From: Microglena sp. YARC
Taxonomy: Eukaryota > Chlorophyta > Chlorophyceae > Chlamydomonadales > Chlamydomonadaceae
NCBI GenBank assembly: GCA_022414725.1
Contig: CM039465.1
Span: forward strand, 24,085,193-24,149,192
Length of the DNA: 64,000 bases
Reading direction: 5' to 3'
In this document: positions 32,701-44,589 of the stretch, piece by piece
Position numbering within the stretch: the stretch's first letter is position 1
Layout: each line of letters starts with the position of its first letter
Program-made: the position numbers and the translations under genes
The notes under the pieces: model-generated
What the model saw: only the letters and a program-made list of their open reading frames with translations
What the model was told of the DNA's origin: nothing
Database searches by the model: none

Positions 32701-33501
32701 TATAAAACTCCCCACGCAGGCCCCTAATGTGAACAGGTCCCATAATATCTAAGTGAAGCCGTTGGAGAGGTGCACGGATCTCAGTTTTGCTTTCTTTAGG
32801 AAAAGGGAGACGTTTGCCCTTTGCCTTCTGACAAGCATCACAAGGGATCTTAGCCATCCTTTCCACCCTGACGAAGACTGAGGGGTAAGTTCTTAACCAT
32901 ACCCTTATCAACAAGTCTGTGTAAGGCATGATAGCCGGGGTGACCCAACCGCCTATGCCACAACCATGCAGGAGTGGTAGGGATAACAACTCCACCGTCC
33001 TCATCAACATCAAGTGCAAAAGCAGGATAATCGTCAGCAACCCTCAAACAGTCCCGACTGGTGTTACAAGGTCTACAGGCAAACTTGTACACACCATCAC
33101 TAGATGCAGGAAAAGACCAGAGAACAGAAGAGCCCTGAGTGGCAGTGCAAACTAAGACTATCAAAAGAAACCTGGCAGTGGAGAGAATGAGCCACAGCAT
33201 TTACTGACAGGAGGTTCACTGGACAGTGAGGGATGTAGAGAACATTGGTAAGAGTGATGGATGTTGGTAACCAATCACTACATAACACAATGGATCCCTT
33301 ACCCTCAGACCGTTGAACCACCCCATCACCAAATCGAACTGCTGGCCCAACAGCAGAAGCCATATACATAGTGAACAAAGATTTATCACCTGTGATAGAC
33401 ATTCCAGCTCCAGAGTCCACATGCCAGACACCCTCAGAAAGACTCGGGCTACACACGTTAGAGAACTTAGTTGTGCAAGAGAATAGGACAGAGCGTACCT
33501 C
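29794..33501 (-). pseudogene. pol: C1 pol: protease, integrase, RT, RNase H
   Basis: Protease with VWHVDSGAGMSITGD (catalytic DSG at 33,406-33,417). Pre-integrase zinc region WLWHRRLGHPGYHAL and IPCDACQKAKGK. Integrase with RLHLDIMGP, CLRSDRAKEF and NATVERYNG giving the D,D,E triad. RT with FKARFVVRGFLQRPG, RQLDIKTAFLNA, KSLYGLKQAPRAWN and YVDD (30,755-30,766). RNase H with FSDSSFADDGSDRRSQTG, SSEAEYQALSQAAREVQWLK, KHIDVIHHYIKEL and ADPFTKPLD. Stop TAG 29,794-29,796. The RT frame is open for 448 codons (31,615 to 30,269); other domains are in shifted frames. Confidence 0.9.
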
Positions 33502-35573
33502 CTAGTTCTTGGACATGGCATACCCATCAATCTGAGCCTGCAAGGAGGACAACTGCCGGCGAGTCAACGAACCTGGAAGTGCCAAGGCAATGGGCACGGG
33601 TTCACCGCCCGGTACACCAGGCTTGGACCTTTTCAGGTGCGGATGCTTCGTCCAGCAACGGTCCTCCGAGTGGGTCGTTTTGGAAGGACAGGGGCCCCAA
33701 GTGCAATCCAAGTGCCTCTTGGGAGCCCCGGAACTCTGAGAACCAGACCCCGGCCACGCTGGATGGCAGCATGGGCAGGGACTGGGGGAGAGTCACGGAC
33801 CAACCAGGATGCCTTGGATCAGACCTGGGGAGAGACACATTCAAAAAATCTAATGATCTATATGCTGCAAGACAGGTCCAGTAATCAACAGTTTTGTTCT
33901 GGTACAGCTCGAAACCAAATTGTAGGCGCAGCGAATCGAAGCGAGGGTGAGTGATGCCATTGATAATCGTGTGCATCGCGTGACGTTGCGGTTGCGGGTA
34001 TCCCGCACTGCGAAGGTCAGTACACAACTGCCGCACCCTGCGGAAAGAACACGTCTACAGGTTCAGAATTGTTCATAGTTACACTACGAAGCTCAACAAG
34101 CATGAGGGGGACACGAGCAGCAAGGGTATCAGAATGCTGCCTCTTGATATGCACAAAGATATCGCGAGGTGTAGCAAAATCCTGATAGACCTGTACCATC
34201 GGGTTCCGTCATGTTTGCTAGCATCATCGTGAGACACATGAACTCCTGGCGCGCAAGGGGCAGGGTACTAAATCCTAACAGGGCAGGATCTACACGAGAC
34301 TGACTAGGAGAGGCCGGTGGTGATGCAGCAGGGGAAGCCGGCGAAACATCATACATCGCGCGAACAGCCAGAAAGTACTCAGCAGCGATGCCAGCATCAT
34401 ACGCACGCTGGTCATCAAGGTTTCTAATCTCACCCAAGGAACTCGCAACACGCACAAGTAGCTCGAAATCTGGCCTAGGAGGAACAAAAGCTGAGAGGGA
34501 CTGAAACAAACTGGTACTTGCGAAGATTCGCATTTCTAACACCAGATCCACCAAAGGTTGCACCACCAGGACGAGGGTAGGAAATACCCGCCTGCACAGG
34601 CCCGAGAAAAGCACGGCTAGCATGGCCCAACTCAGAGAAAATCATCACCCGCGGATCCCCCTTCTGATTTACATTAGCCCTAGTGGCCGCCTGATCCATC
34701 CTACCGTACAAAGTGCGGTCCAAAGAGTCACCAGCATTCTGCTCCTGGCGAACAAGGCGGGACATCCGCACATCCATGGTCATAGGACGGGAGCCATCAA
34801 GCAGGTGCTCCCAGGATAAGCATCCCAGTGAGCGAGTAGGGTAAAGCGGCAAGGGGGGAGGAAAAGGAGAAGGGGAAGGGGCAGATCCACTGGTGGAAGT
34901 GGAGGTGGCTCCAGGGAGGGGTCAGCAGCAGCGCTGGAGACACTCGCAGCAGCAGTCTCGCGAGACCGAGTGTTGTAGCCACCAGACGGTGGAACAGGAG
35001 GAGCAGACGGAGGCCTCAAGACAGGAGGAGGAGGCGCCAGTGGATGCTCAAACACTGGAGAATCAAAGACACGAGTGGCAGAGGAGGGAGAAACTCCACC
35101 GAAGTCACTACTCGGTAGATCTGCCTCTTCGTCGTCATCCTCAGTGTTGTCAGTGTAGTAACCATCTCCATGCTTATGACGAGCAAGATCAGCATGGTCA
35201 TAGGAGAAGCGAGCATCAGCAGGCGGAGGAGAACTCCTGTACTTGATGATCTGTGTCGAGACACAGCATAGACGCATCAGAATATCCTCTACCTCAGGAC
35301 GGAGGCGTTGGATAAGAGGAGAAGGAGGGAGAGAAATGGTGGGATGGCTGGGGGGGATGGCTTCCATGATGGCGGAAGGAGACTCATCTAAGGCAGCAGA
35401 GGCCGCTGGCGCACAATCATCAAGCCAATCCGTGGGAACACGGATCTTGAAAGGAAGAATCCGGTCGCAGCCATTAGAGATAATGACGCTCTCCCATACC
35501 ACGCGGACCAAGACAAACCATTCTGTGGGGTAAGCTTCTCGAAGCCGGCAGGAGGCCCACGAGGAAGTTGCAT
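33502..35573 (-). pseudogene. gag: C1 gag (broken by apparent frameshifts)
   Basis: Capsid/nucleocapsid region starting at ATG 35,571-35,573 (MQLPRGPPAGF). Pieces in different frames include PTDWLDDCAPAASAALDESP, a Pro-rich stretch near 34,900-35,100, MTMDVRMSRLVRQEQNAGDS, FELLVRVASSLGEIRNLDDQ, AMYDVSPASPAASPPAS, LARQEFMCLTMMLANMTEP and RHAMHTIINGITHPRFDSLR. Near the end CPSKTTHSEDRCWTKHP resembles the copia zinc knuckle. It stops at TAG 33,502-33,504, in frame with the following protease. The several frame changes are probably consensus errors or recent decay. Confidence 0.8.
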
Positions 35574-35610
35574 TATAAAGCAGTGGTAGAAAGAGATGAA
35601 GCCCGTAACC

Positions 35611-35977
35611 TATCAGCTATAATCACTTCTAAGAGTGGACAGAGATGTATGCAGCGGAGACAGACGCGCCAATCTATACACAGAGACGAGAATAGCTTTA
35701 CAAGCACTGGAGACCCATCAAGGGGCACCAGTGGTGGAAGAGACCGTTGACTATAACCTAACTAGAACCTAAGTCAGGTATATCCACATAGAGATGCAAC
35801 GGTAACCTAGCTGACAGGAAGCTGTCACCACTGAGTCACTCAAAGGATGACACAGTCTGCGGGAAGCTGTCAGTACGGGAAGCTGTCACAGTACTGTCAG
35901 GACCGATAGTTCTAAGGGAGTACAGAAGTAGTCACCAAGTCATAAAACGCGTGAGAGCAACGCAATTCATGCTGATA
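35611..35977 (-). repeat. C1 5' LTR
   Basis: 367 bp; sense orientation starts TATCAGCATGAATTGC and ends ATTATAGCTGATA, followed by GGTTACGGGCTTC at the primer-binding position (35,610 downward). Confidence 0.93.
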
Positions 35978-37231
35978 GGCAGCTTCCTTTCAGCTGTCTT
36001 TCTTGGTTTTGGTGGAAGGTGGTACTTAATTCAGACCACCGTTATAGCGTCTTGATGGTTTCTGACTCTTAGTTCCATAGGCAGATGGTTCGTTCGGTGG
36101 AGCTCATCATAGATTAGCTATTTCTTTTTACTCCACACTGTTCTTAGATCACCAGCCCCTCATGTGATTGGAACTTTTTGTGGAGTGTAGTAGTTGTTTC
36201 CCTTCGGATTTTACTGTGAATTGGTGGGCTGGGTAATCTTGCAGTTGTACTTGCAGATGTACCGCCGCTCACCTCTTTCTTGTTTTCCGAGTGAATTTCA
36301 AGCGCCCTTTCAGTCCATCCTTTGCAGTAAATTCTTTGAAGTCCTTTTATGCGTTTACTATTTGTCAGGTGGACAATAGGTTTTATGTACTATGGTTGTA
36401 CATCTACCCTTCTATTGTTCATTGAACTGTGTTTCCTTTGTTGGTTACAAGTTTCTTGAAAATTTTAACTTCGCATCCTTTGGATTTTTTTCAGTTACTG
36501 CAGGTTTGGTTTGCTTGTGGTTAGGCGCTTGGTGTGTCTTGAGTGCATGAGTTCTTTGCGGTGCGATACCCACCTCTTAGAATGTTTTTCGTTAGTGCCG
36601 TAGCTGGGGATTTATGATAATTAACTTTCATAAATCTTCTTACTTCCATCTTTGAGTGAGAAACCAGTTCATCATGGTTTTTTCATCCCAACCTAGTCAT
36701 GAATTCTATGCTAAGAATAGTTTTTAAGGTAGTGGATTTTTCCATCGACTTTTTTTTTCTTTTTCCATCGTAGTCTTTAGTGTCCTCTTGTCTGCGTCCT
36801 TTAGGCTTTGATTCTCTCGTGTGCTGCTCTCACACGATATTTCAATCCGTCTCTTTGGTTATCATTGATTGGCGTTAGGTTCCTATTCCCGGATCGGTTT
36901 TTCTATACCGTTGTTCCCCAACTTTGATATACGATTTTTTCAGTCTTCTCTTTAGGTTAAGTTCTCGGTTCTTTCAGTCACCGTTGTTCCCCTTCCTTTG
37001 GTATTGGGATTGATTTCTGTTTGGCCTCCCTGTGATTTTCTGGTTTGGTGCCTACTATTCTGGATGAATGGTATTTTTGCGCTTACCATGGATGGTTACA
37101 TTTCCATTTTGGTCTCAGCACAGCTCGGTATGACCCAAGTTTTTTGCTGCTTCATTTTTCGGAGTACTACAGTGGTTTTTGGTTCATCCTTTCTCATCCT
37201 TTTATTTTAGACAAGGCTTTCTTCTGGTTTC
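35978..37231 (+). other. Element B segment between C1 and C2
   Basis: 1254 bp matching unit 1 7840-9094, starting with the second GGCAG and ending with the first GTTTC. No gene; T-rich 3' region of B. Confidence 0.9.
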
Positions 37232-37598
37232 TATCAGCATGAATTGCGTTGCTCTCACGCGTTTTATGACTTGGTGACTACTTCTGTACTCCCTTAGAAC
37301 TATCGGTCCTGACAGTACTGTGACAGCTTCCCGTACTGACAGCTTCCCGCAGACTGTGTCATCCTTTGAGTGACTCAGTGGTGACAGCTTCCTGTCAGCT
37401 AGGTTACCGTTGCATCTCTATGTGGATATACCTGACTTAGGTTCTAGTTAGGTTATAGTCAACGGTCTCTTCCACCACTGGTGCCCCTTGATGGGTCTCC
37501 AGTGCTTGTAAAGCTATTCTCGTCTCTGTGTATAGATTGGCGCGTCTGTCTCCGCTGCATACATCTCTGTCCACTCTTAGAAGTGATTATAGCTGATA
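37232..37598 (+). repeat. C2 5' LTR
   Basis: TATCAGC...GCTGATA. TGACAGCTTCC occurs at 37,321-37,331, 37,337-37,347 and 37,382-37,392, and a 35-bp stretch around TCCCTTAGAACTATCGGTCC is shared with the B LTR, so it probably holds promoter signals. Confidence 0.93.
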
Positions 37599-37636
37599 GG
37601 TTACGGGCTTCATCTCTTTTCTACCACTGCTTTATA

Positions 37637-39715
37637 ATGCAACTTCCTCGTGGGCCTCCTGCCGGCTTCGAGAAGCTTACCCCACAGAATGGTTTGTCTT
37701 GGTCGCGTGGTATGGAGAGCGTCATTATTCTCTAATGGCTGCGACCGGATTCTTCCTTTCAAGATCCGTGTTCCCACGGATTGGCTTGATGATTGTGCGC
37801 CAGCGGCCTCTGCTGCCTTAGATGAGTCTCCTTCCGCCATCATGGAAGCCATCCCCCCCAGCCATCCCACCATTTCTCTCCCTCCTTCTCCTCTTATCCA
37901 ACGCCCTCCGTCCTGAGGTAGAGGATATTCTGATGCGTCTATGCTGTGTCTCGACACAGATCATCAAGTACAGGAGTTCTCCCTCCGCCTGCTGATGCTC
38001 GCTTCTCCTATGACCATGCTGATCTTGCTCGTCATAAGCATGGAGATGGTTACTACACTGACAACACTGAGGATGACGACGAAGAGGCAGATCTACCGAG
38101 TAGTGACTTCGGTGGAGTTTCTCCCTCCTCTGCCACTCGTGTCTTTGATTCTCCAGTGTTTGAGCATCCACTGGCGCCTCCTCCTCCTGTCTTGAGGCCT
38201 CCGTCTGCTCCTCCTGTTCCACCGTCTGGTGGCTACAACACTCGGTCCTCGCGAGACTGCTGCTGCGAGTGTCTCCAGCGCTGCTGCTGACCCCTCCCTG
38301 GAGCCACCTCCACTTCCACCAGTGGATCTGCCCCCTTCCCCTTCTCCTTTTCCTCCCCCCTTGCCGCTTTACCCTACTCGCTCACTGGGATGCTTATCCT
38401 GGAGCACCTGCTTGATGGCTCCCGTCCTATGACCATGGATGTGCGGATGTCCCGCCTTGTTCGCCAGGAGCAGAATGCTGGTGACTCTTTGGACCGCACT
38501 TTGTACGGTAGGATGGATCAGGCGGCCACTAGGGCTAATGTAAATCAGAAGGGGGATCCGCGGGTGATGATTTTCTCTGAGTTGGGCCATGCTAGCCGTG
38601 CTTTTCTCGGGCCTGTGCAGGCGGGTATTTCCTACCCTCGTCCTGGTGGTGCAACCTTTGGGTGGATCTGGTGTTAGAAATGCGAATCTTCGCAAGTACC
38701 AGTTTGTTTCAGTCCCTCTCAGCTTTGTTCCTCCTAGGCCAGATTTCGAGCTACTTGTGCGTGTTGCGAGTTCCTTGGGTGAGATTAGAAACCTTGATGA
38801 CCAGCGTGCGTATGATGCTGGCATCGCTGCTGAGTACTTTCTGGCTGTTCGCGCGATGTATGATGTTTCGCCGGCTTCCCCTGCTGCATCACCACCGGCC
38901 TCTCCTAGTCAGTCTCGTGTAGATCCTGCCCTGTTAGGATTTAGTACCCTGCCCCTTGCGCGCCAGGAGTTCATGTGTCTCACGATGATGCTAGCAAACA
39001 TGACGGAACCGATGGTACAGGTCTATCAGGATTTTGCTACACCTCGCGATATCTTTGTGCATATCAAGAGGCAGCATTCTGATACCCTTGCTGCTCGTGT
39101 CCCCCTCATGCTTGTTGAGCTTCGTAGTGTAAACTATGAACAATTCTGAACCTGTAGACGTGTTCTTCCGCAGGGTGCGGCAGTTGTGTACTGACCTTCG
39201 CAGTGCGGGATACCCGCAACCGCAACGTCACGCGATGCACACGATTATCAATGGCATCACTTCACCCTCGCTTCGATTCGCTGCGCCTTACAATTTGGTT
39301 TCGAGCTGTACCAGAACAAAAACTGTTGATTACTGGACCTGTCTTGCAGCATATAGATCATTAGATTTTTTGAATGTGTCTCTCCCCAGGTCTGATCCAA
39401 GGCATCCTGGTTGGTCCCGTGACTCTCCCCCAGTCCCTGCCCATGCTGCCATCCAGCGTGGCCGGGGGTCTGGTTCTCAGAGTTCCGGGGCTCCCAAGAG
39501 GCACTTGGGATTGCACTTGGGGCCCCTGTCCTTCCAAAACGACCCACTCGGAGGACCGTTGCTGGACGAAGCATCCGCACCTGAAAAGGTCCAAGCCTGG
39601 TGTACCGGGCGGTGAACCCGTGCCATTGCCTTGGCACTTCCAGGTTCGTTGACTCGCCGGGCAGTTGTCCTCCTTGCAGGCTCAGATTGATGGGTATGCC
39701 ATGTCCAAGAACTAG
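37637..39715 (+). pseudogene. gag: C2 gag (broken by apparent frameshifts)
   Basis: Starts at ATG 37,637-37,639 with MQLPRGPPAGF, the same order of motifs as C1 gag, and ends at TAG 39,713-39,715 in the same context (MSKN then stop) as C1. The zinc-knuckle-like CPSKTTHSEDRCWTKHP is present. At least four frame changes relative to C1. Confidence 0.78.
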
Positions 39716-42700
39716 GAGGTACGCTCTGTCCTATTCTCTTGCACAACTAAGTTCTCTAACGTGTGTAGCCCGAGTCTTTCTGAGGGTGTCTGGCATGTGG
39801 ACTCTGGAGCTGGAATGTCTATCACAGGTGATAAATCTTTGTTCACTATGTATATGGCTTCTGCTGTTGGGCCAGCAGTTCGATTTGGTGATGGGGTGGT
39901 TCAACGGTCTGAGGGTAAGGGATCCATTGTGTTATGTAGTGATTGGTTACCAACATCCATCACTCTTACCAATGTTCTCTACATCCCTCACTGTCCAGTG
40001 AACCTCCTGTCAGTAAAATGCTGTGGCTCATTCTCTCCACTGCCAGGTTTCTTTTGATAGTCTTAGTTGCACTGCCACTCAGGGCTCTTCTGTTCTCTGG
40101 TCTTTTCCTGCATCTAGTGATGGTGTGTACAAGTTTGCCTGTAGACCTTGTAACACCAGTCGGGACTGTTTGAGGGTTGCTCGATTATCCTGCTTTTGCA
40201 CTTGATGTTGATGAGGACGGTGGAGTTGTTATCCCTACCACTCCTGCATGGTTGTGGCATAGGCGGTTGGGTCACCCCGGCTATCATGCCTTACACAGAC
40301 TTGTTGATAAGGGTATGGTTAAGAACTTACCCCTCAGTCTTCGTCAGGTGGAAAGGATGGCTAAGATCCCTTGTGATGCTTGTCAGAAGGCAAAGGGCAA
40401 ACGTCTCCCTTTTCCTAAAGAAAGCAAAACTGAGATCCGTGCACCTCTCCAACGGCTTCACTTAGATATTATGGGACCTGTTCACATTAGGGGCCTGCGT
40501 GGGGAGTTTTATATTCTGTGTCTCACAGATCAGTACTCTGGCTATGCTGAAGTACTGTGCTTGAGAACCAGGGATGAGGCTCCCTTAGCAGTCCAAATTA
40601 TCATCCTCAGATGGATGAATCAACTACATGGGTTTGCCTTTAAATGTCTGAGATCTGACAGGGCCAAGGAGTTTATTGTTACATGGTTCGAGGACTGGCT
40701 TATTTCGGTTGGGGCAGTACATGAGTTATCGTTGGCATACACTGCGCAGCAGAAATGCAACTGTGGAACGGTATAATGGGGTCTTACAGTCTGTCGCTAG
40801 GAGCATCCACCTGGAGTCTAAACTAGCTAAGTCTTTCTGGCCCTATGCCTTCCTAGCTGCTTGTTACCTTCGTAATCGGCTGCCCAATCAGGGAGACAAA
40901 ACACCCTATGAGTTGTTTTATTGGGATCGTGCCTGATGTGTCGTTGTTGCGTGTGTTTGGTTGCCCCTGCTACGTTACGTTAGTCAATGGGAAGAAACGT
41001 AACAAGCTGGACGAAAGGGCGTTATCTGGTAGACTGGTTGGGTACTCTCTGGTGAGTAAGGGTTATTTTGTTTGGGTTCCAAAGTTGCGCCAGGTCGTAG
41101 AGAGTCGTGATGTATCTTTCTATGAGCAGTTTGATCATAACTGCATTCCTGGCTTCCTCCCTATGATGGGTCACCGTATGTCTCTAGCATCCCTGCCCGC
41201 TATCAACGGACACATGCCTGAGGCTGCAGTGAGTTCCCTAGATCCTTTGCTTTCCCCACTTGTTGACCCACTGTCCTGGCCATAGGATGACTCTGCGAAC
41301 TAGGTCAGGGGCCAGTGGTACTGTAATTGCGTGAGAAAGCACTGGGCGGCGAGTTTCTGCGGTTCCTACGGACAAAATCTTAGCCGAATCTCAGGGGGTC
41401 GCCAGGCCCTCCTCTGCGCCACGGTTTCCGTCGGTGAAGCTCTAGGATTAAGGCAGCCTCAGATCATGGTGGGCCTCTTACAGGTCCATCGCCCTAATAG
41501 TCACCAACCTCCGCCCGCCTTGGATGGCTCGGTGTTGTTGAAACACCTCGCCGTCTGCCGTTCCTGGTGGAACAATCGGGTATAGCCCATGTGACGATGT
41601 AGCCTTTGCTGACGACGCAAGTGATGATCTTGAACACTGGTCTGGTTCCGATACTGCGTATGGCTGGGGTGTTCCGGTCGACCCAGGCTTCGTTGATTTA
41701 GAGGGCAAATAAGGCCGGCCCTGTTCAACCGGGCAGTAGTTCTGCGCTGGGGCTTTACTAATGGTTACTTGCTGATACTGCTGATACCCCCGCTGCCGTG
41801 TACAAGTAACTGCTTGTACGTGGGAGCATCTGCTGCACCCACCACTGAACTGTCCTATAAAGCTGCCATGCTTCCTACCAATCCTGACAGGGACCAATGG
41901 CTTCTTGCTATGAAGGATGAGATGGCTTCCCTTCATTGCCCCATGGCACTTGGGCTCTCACTCCACAGCCTCACAAGCAGAAGATCCTGTCTGGCAGGTG
42001 GTTGTTTGTGAGGAAGGTTGGAGTTGATGGTTCAATCCGCTTCAAGGCACGTTTTGTGGTTCGTGGTTTTTTGCAGCGTCCTGGGCTGGACTTTCATGAT
42101 GTATACTGCCCCTCGTCTCCTCTAAAGCAGGTCTAAGAGTGCTCCTGGCTGCTATCACTCATAGGAAGATGTTTGTTAGGCAGCTGGACATCAAGACTGC
42201 ATTCCTAAATGCTAAGCTGGAACCTGGTCTGGACTGTACTGCCACCAGCCTGATGGCTTTAAAGTACTTGGTCCTCACGGTGTTTCCCCTTGTGTGCAAG
42301 CTGCTCAAGTCCCTTTATTGGTTTGAAAACAGGCACCAGGGCTTGGAATAGGGATGTCAAACGGGTTCTGATTGCACACATGGCTTTACTATGTGCAAGG
42401 CTGAACCTGCTCTGTATTTTAGGAAGGGATTCTGATGGTGGGTGGAGCTATGTCCTGACCTATGTAGATGATTTCATCTGTGCTTTTAGTGAGCTGGATA
42501 GGTATGTGTTGCTGATCCAAGCTATGGAAGAAGCTGGATGGGAGGTCAAAGAGATGGGTGTTCCTGTTCAGTTCCTCTCTTTAGACATGGCTTGTACACT
42601 TGACTCTGAGGGCAGGTGTGTTCAGATCAACCTGTCTCAGCACACCTACATTGTTGATCTGGTGGAAAGCAAGTTTGGTCTCACTTCTGCTGCCCCACCC

Positions 42701-43440
42701 AAGTTTGCTGCTCCCATGTCCAAAGTCCACTGTTGCTGATGAACCTGGTGTACCCCCTGCCGTCTAATAGCCAGTACCTCTCCCTTGTGGGTGCTTTGCT
42801 ATACCTGGCTACTTGCACCAGGCCTGATATTTCTTTTGCTGTGAGCTACTTGTCCAGGTTTTCTGCTCAAACCTACAGTCTCTCTCTGGAATGCTGCCAA
42901 GAGATTGCTGTTGTATTTGAGAACACATTCCCACCTGGGTCTCACTTACACCCACAGCCCTGAGTTCTCTTTTACTGTCTTTAGTGATTCCTCTTTTGCT
43001 GATGATGGGTCTGACAGGAGGTCTCAGACTGGCTTTGCTGTGCTAACTGGGGGGTGCATAGTAAACTGGATGAGCAAGCGGCAGCCTACCGTTGCTATTA
43101 GCTCTAGTGAGGCTGAGTATCAGGCCCTGTCCCAAGCTGCCAGGGAGGTACATGGTTGAAGAAATTGAGAGTGGATCTAGGCCTGCCTTGTGATGTGGTT
43201 ACCATTCAGGGTGATAACTTAGGATCCCTGAGCTGGGCCAAAGACTGGCAGCTTCTCCCTCGCAGCAAGCACATTTGATGTTATTTCATCACTACATCAA
43301 GGAGCTGGTGGAGGATGGCTCCCTTGCTGTTGCCTATGTGAACACAGTTGACAACTGTGCTGACCCATTCACCAAGCCCCTTGAATCCTGCGGTGTTCTG
43401 GCGGTTCATTCGCATGTTTGGAATGACTGCTTCTCCTTAG
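39716..43440 (+). pseudogene. pol: C2 pol: protease, integrase, RT, RNase H (heavily frameshifted)
   Basis: Same domains as C1: protease DSG at 39,800-39,811, integrase LHLDIMGP near 40,457-40,475 and SDRAKEF near 40,654-40,672, RT YVDD at 42,461-42,472, and RNase H FSDSSFADDGSDRRSQTG near 42,980-43,030. Stop TAG 43,438-43,440. Many one-base insertions and losses, such as an extra A before the integrase NATVERYNG motif near 40,754, split it into short frames. As the LTRs differ by only one base, many of these are probably sequencing errors. Confidence 0.85.
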
Positions 43441-43804
43441 ACCAATTTTTTTTTGGTTCCATGTATTCTTGACTTTTGCTTACATGTGTTCTGGAATTTT
43501 TTTGGTTCATTTTAGAGTTTCTCTCGTTATCATTGATTGGCATTAGGTTCCTATTCCCGGATCGGGTTTTCCTATACCGTTGTTACCCATCTTTGATATT
43601 CGGTTTTCATCTTTTTCTCACTTGGCAAATTTTTGGTTTTTTGCCTTGTTTCATTCCTTCCTATAACCCTTGGGTTCCATTTGAGGTTCTCTCGATTTTA
43701 CGGAGTTCTTTGATTTTTTTTTTAATCTGTTACAAATAGTTCTATGTCCCCCAGTGCCATAGGTGGAGTACTAGTATTGTATGTCACCTGTGTCATAGGT
43801 GGAG

Positions 43805-44172
43805 TATCAGCATGAATTGCGTTGCTCTCACGCGTTTTTATGACTTGGTGACTACTTCTGTACTCCCTTAGAACTATCGGTCCTGACAGTACTGTGACAG
43901 CTTCCCGTACTGACAGCTTCCCGCAGACTGTGTCATCCTTTGAGTGACTCAGTGGTGACAGCTTCCTGTCAGCTAGGTTACCGTTGCATCTCTATGTGGA
44001 TATACCTGACTTAGGTTCTAGTTAGGTTATAGTCAACGGTCTCTTCCACCACTGGTGCCCCTTGATGGGTCTCCAGTGCTTGTAAAGCTATTCTCGTCTC
44101 TGTGTATAGATTGGCGCGTCTGTCTCCGCTGCATACATCTCTGTCCACTCTTAGAAGTGATTATAGCTGATA
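43805..44172 (+). repeat. C2 3' LTR
   Basis: 368 bp, preceded by GTGTCATAGGTGGAG (probable plus-strand primer) and followed by target copy GTTTC. Confidence 0.93.
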
Positions 44173-44589
44173 GTTTCCTGTTTTTCCGCCGTTCCTTAAT
44201 AATTTTTTGTTTGCTACCAGTTTATGGTTCTATGTCCCCAGTGCCATAGGTGGAGTACTAGTATTGTATGTCACCTGCGTCATAGGTGGAGTATCAGCAT
44301 GAATAGCGGTGCTCTCGCTTGTTTTATGTCTTGGTGACTCCTTGTGTACTCCCTTAGAACTGTCGGTCCTGACAGTACTATGTCAGCTTCCTGTTGACTG
44401 CGTCATCGGTTCTTCTGACACGCGCTGTCTAGCCTGTACCCTGATCAGGTTCCAGGCTACCGCCCCCTTTCCTCCACTGGTGCCCCTTAATGGGTCTCCT
44501 GTGCTTGTACTTATTCTCGTCTCCGCATTTATAGATTGGCGTGCTGGCACACACAAAGTCCACTCTCCGGAGTGTTATCCAAGCTGATA

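Larger units (their letters stand above)
29065..35977 (-). mobile_element. C1: full-length 6.9-kb Ty1/copia retrotransposon on minus
   Basis: 6913 bp with two 367-bp LTRs that I read as identical, flanked by GGCAG at 29,060-29,064 and 35,978-35,982; unit 1 has a single GGCAG at this site. Order in the sense direction is LTR, gag, protease, integrase, RT, RNase H, LTR, which defines Ty1/copia. LTR ends are TATCAGC and GCTGATA. The 3' side carries CATAGGTGGAG tracts as probable plus-strand primers. Near-identical to C2 in opposite orientation 1.25 kb away. Confidence 0.95.
37232..44172 (+). mobile_element. C2: full-length 6.9-kb Ty1/copia retrotransposon on plus
   Basis: 6941 bp with LTRs 37,232-37,598 (367 bp) and 43,805-44,172 (368 bp), differing by one T in a homopolymer. 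Target copies GTTTC lie at 37,227-37,231 and 44,173-44,177; unit 1 has a single GTTTC at about 9090. Nearly the same sequence as C1 but with many more single-base indels in coding parts. Confidence 0.95.
26453..44589 (+). mobile_element. Element B (unit 2), split by copia insertions C1 and C2
   Basis: B lies in three pieces: 26,453-29,064, 35,978-37,231 and 44,173-44,589. The 298-bp LTRs are 26,453-26,750 and 44,292-44,589, with target copies GAGGG at 26,448-26,452 and 44,590-44,594. The gag fragment starts at 26,788 and the linker remnant lies near 28,595-28,940. Internal sequence matches unit 1 apart from small indels. Both insertions lie in the T-rich 3' region of B. Confidence 0.9.
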
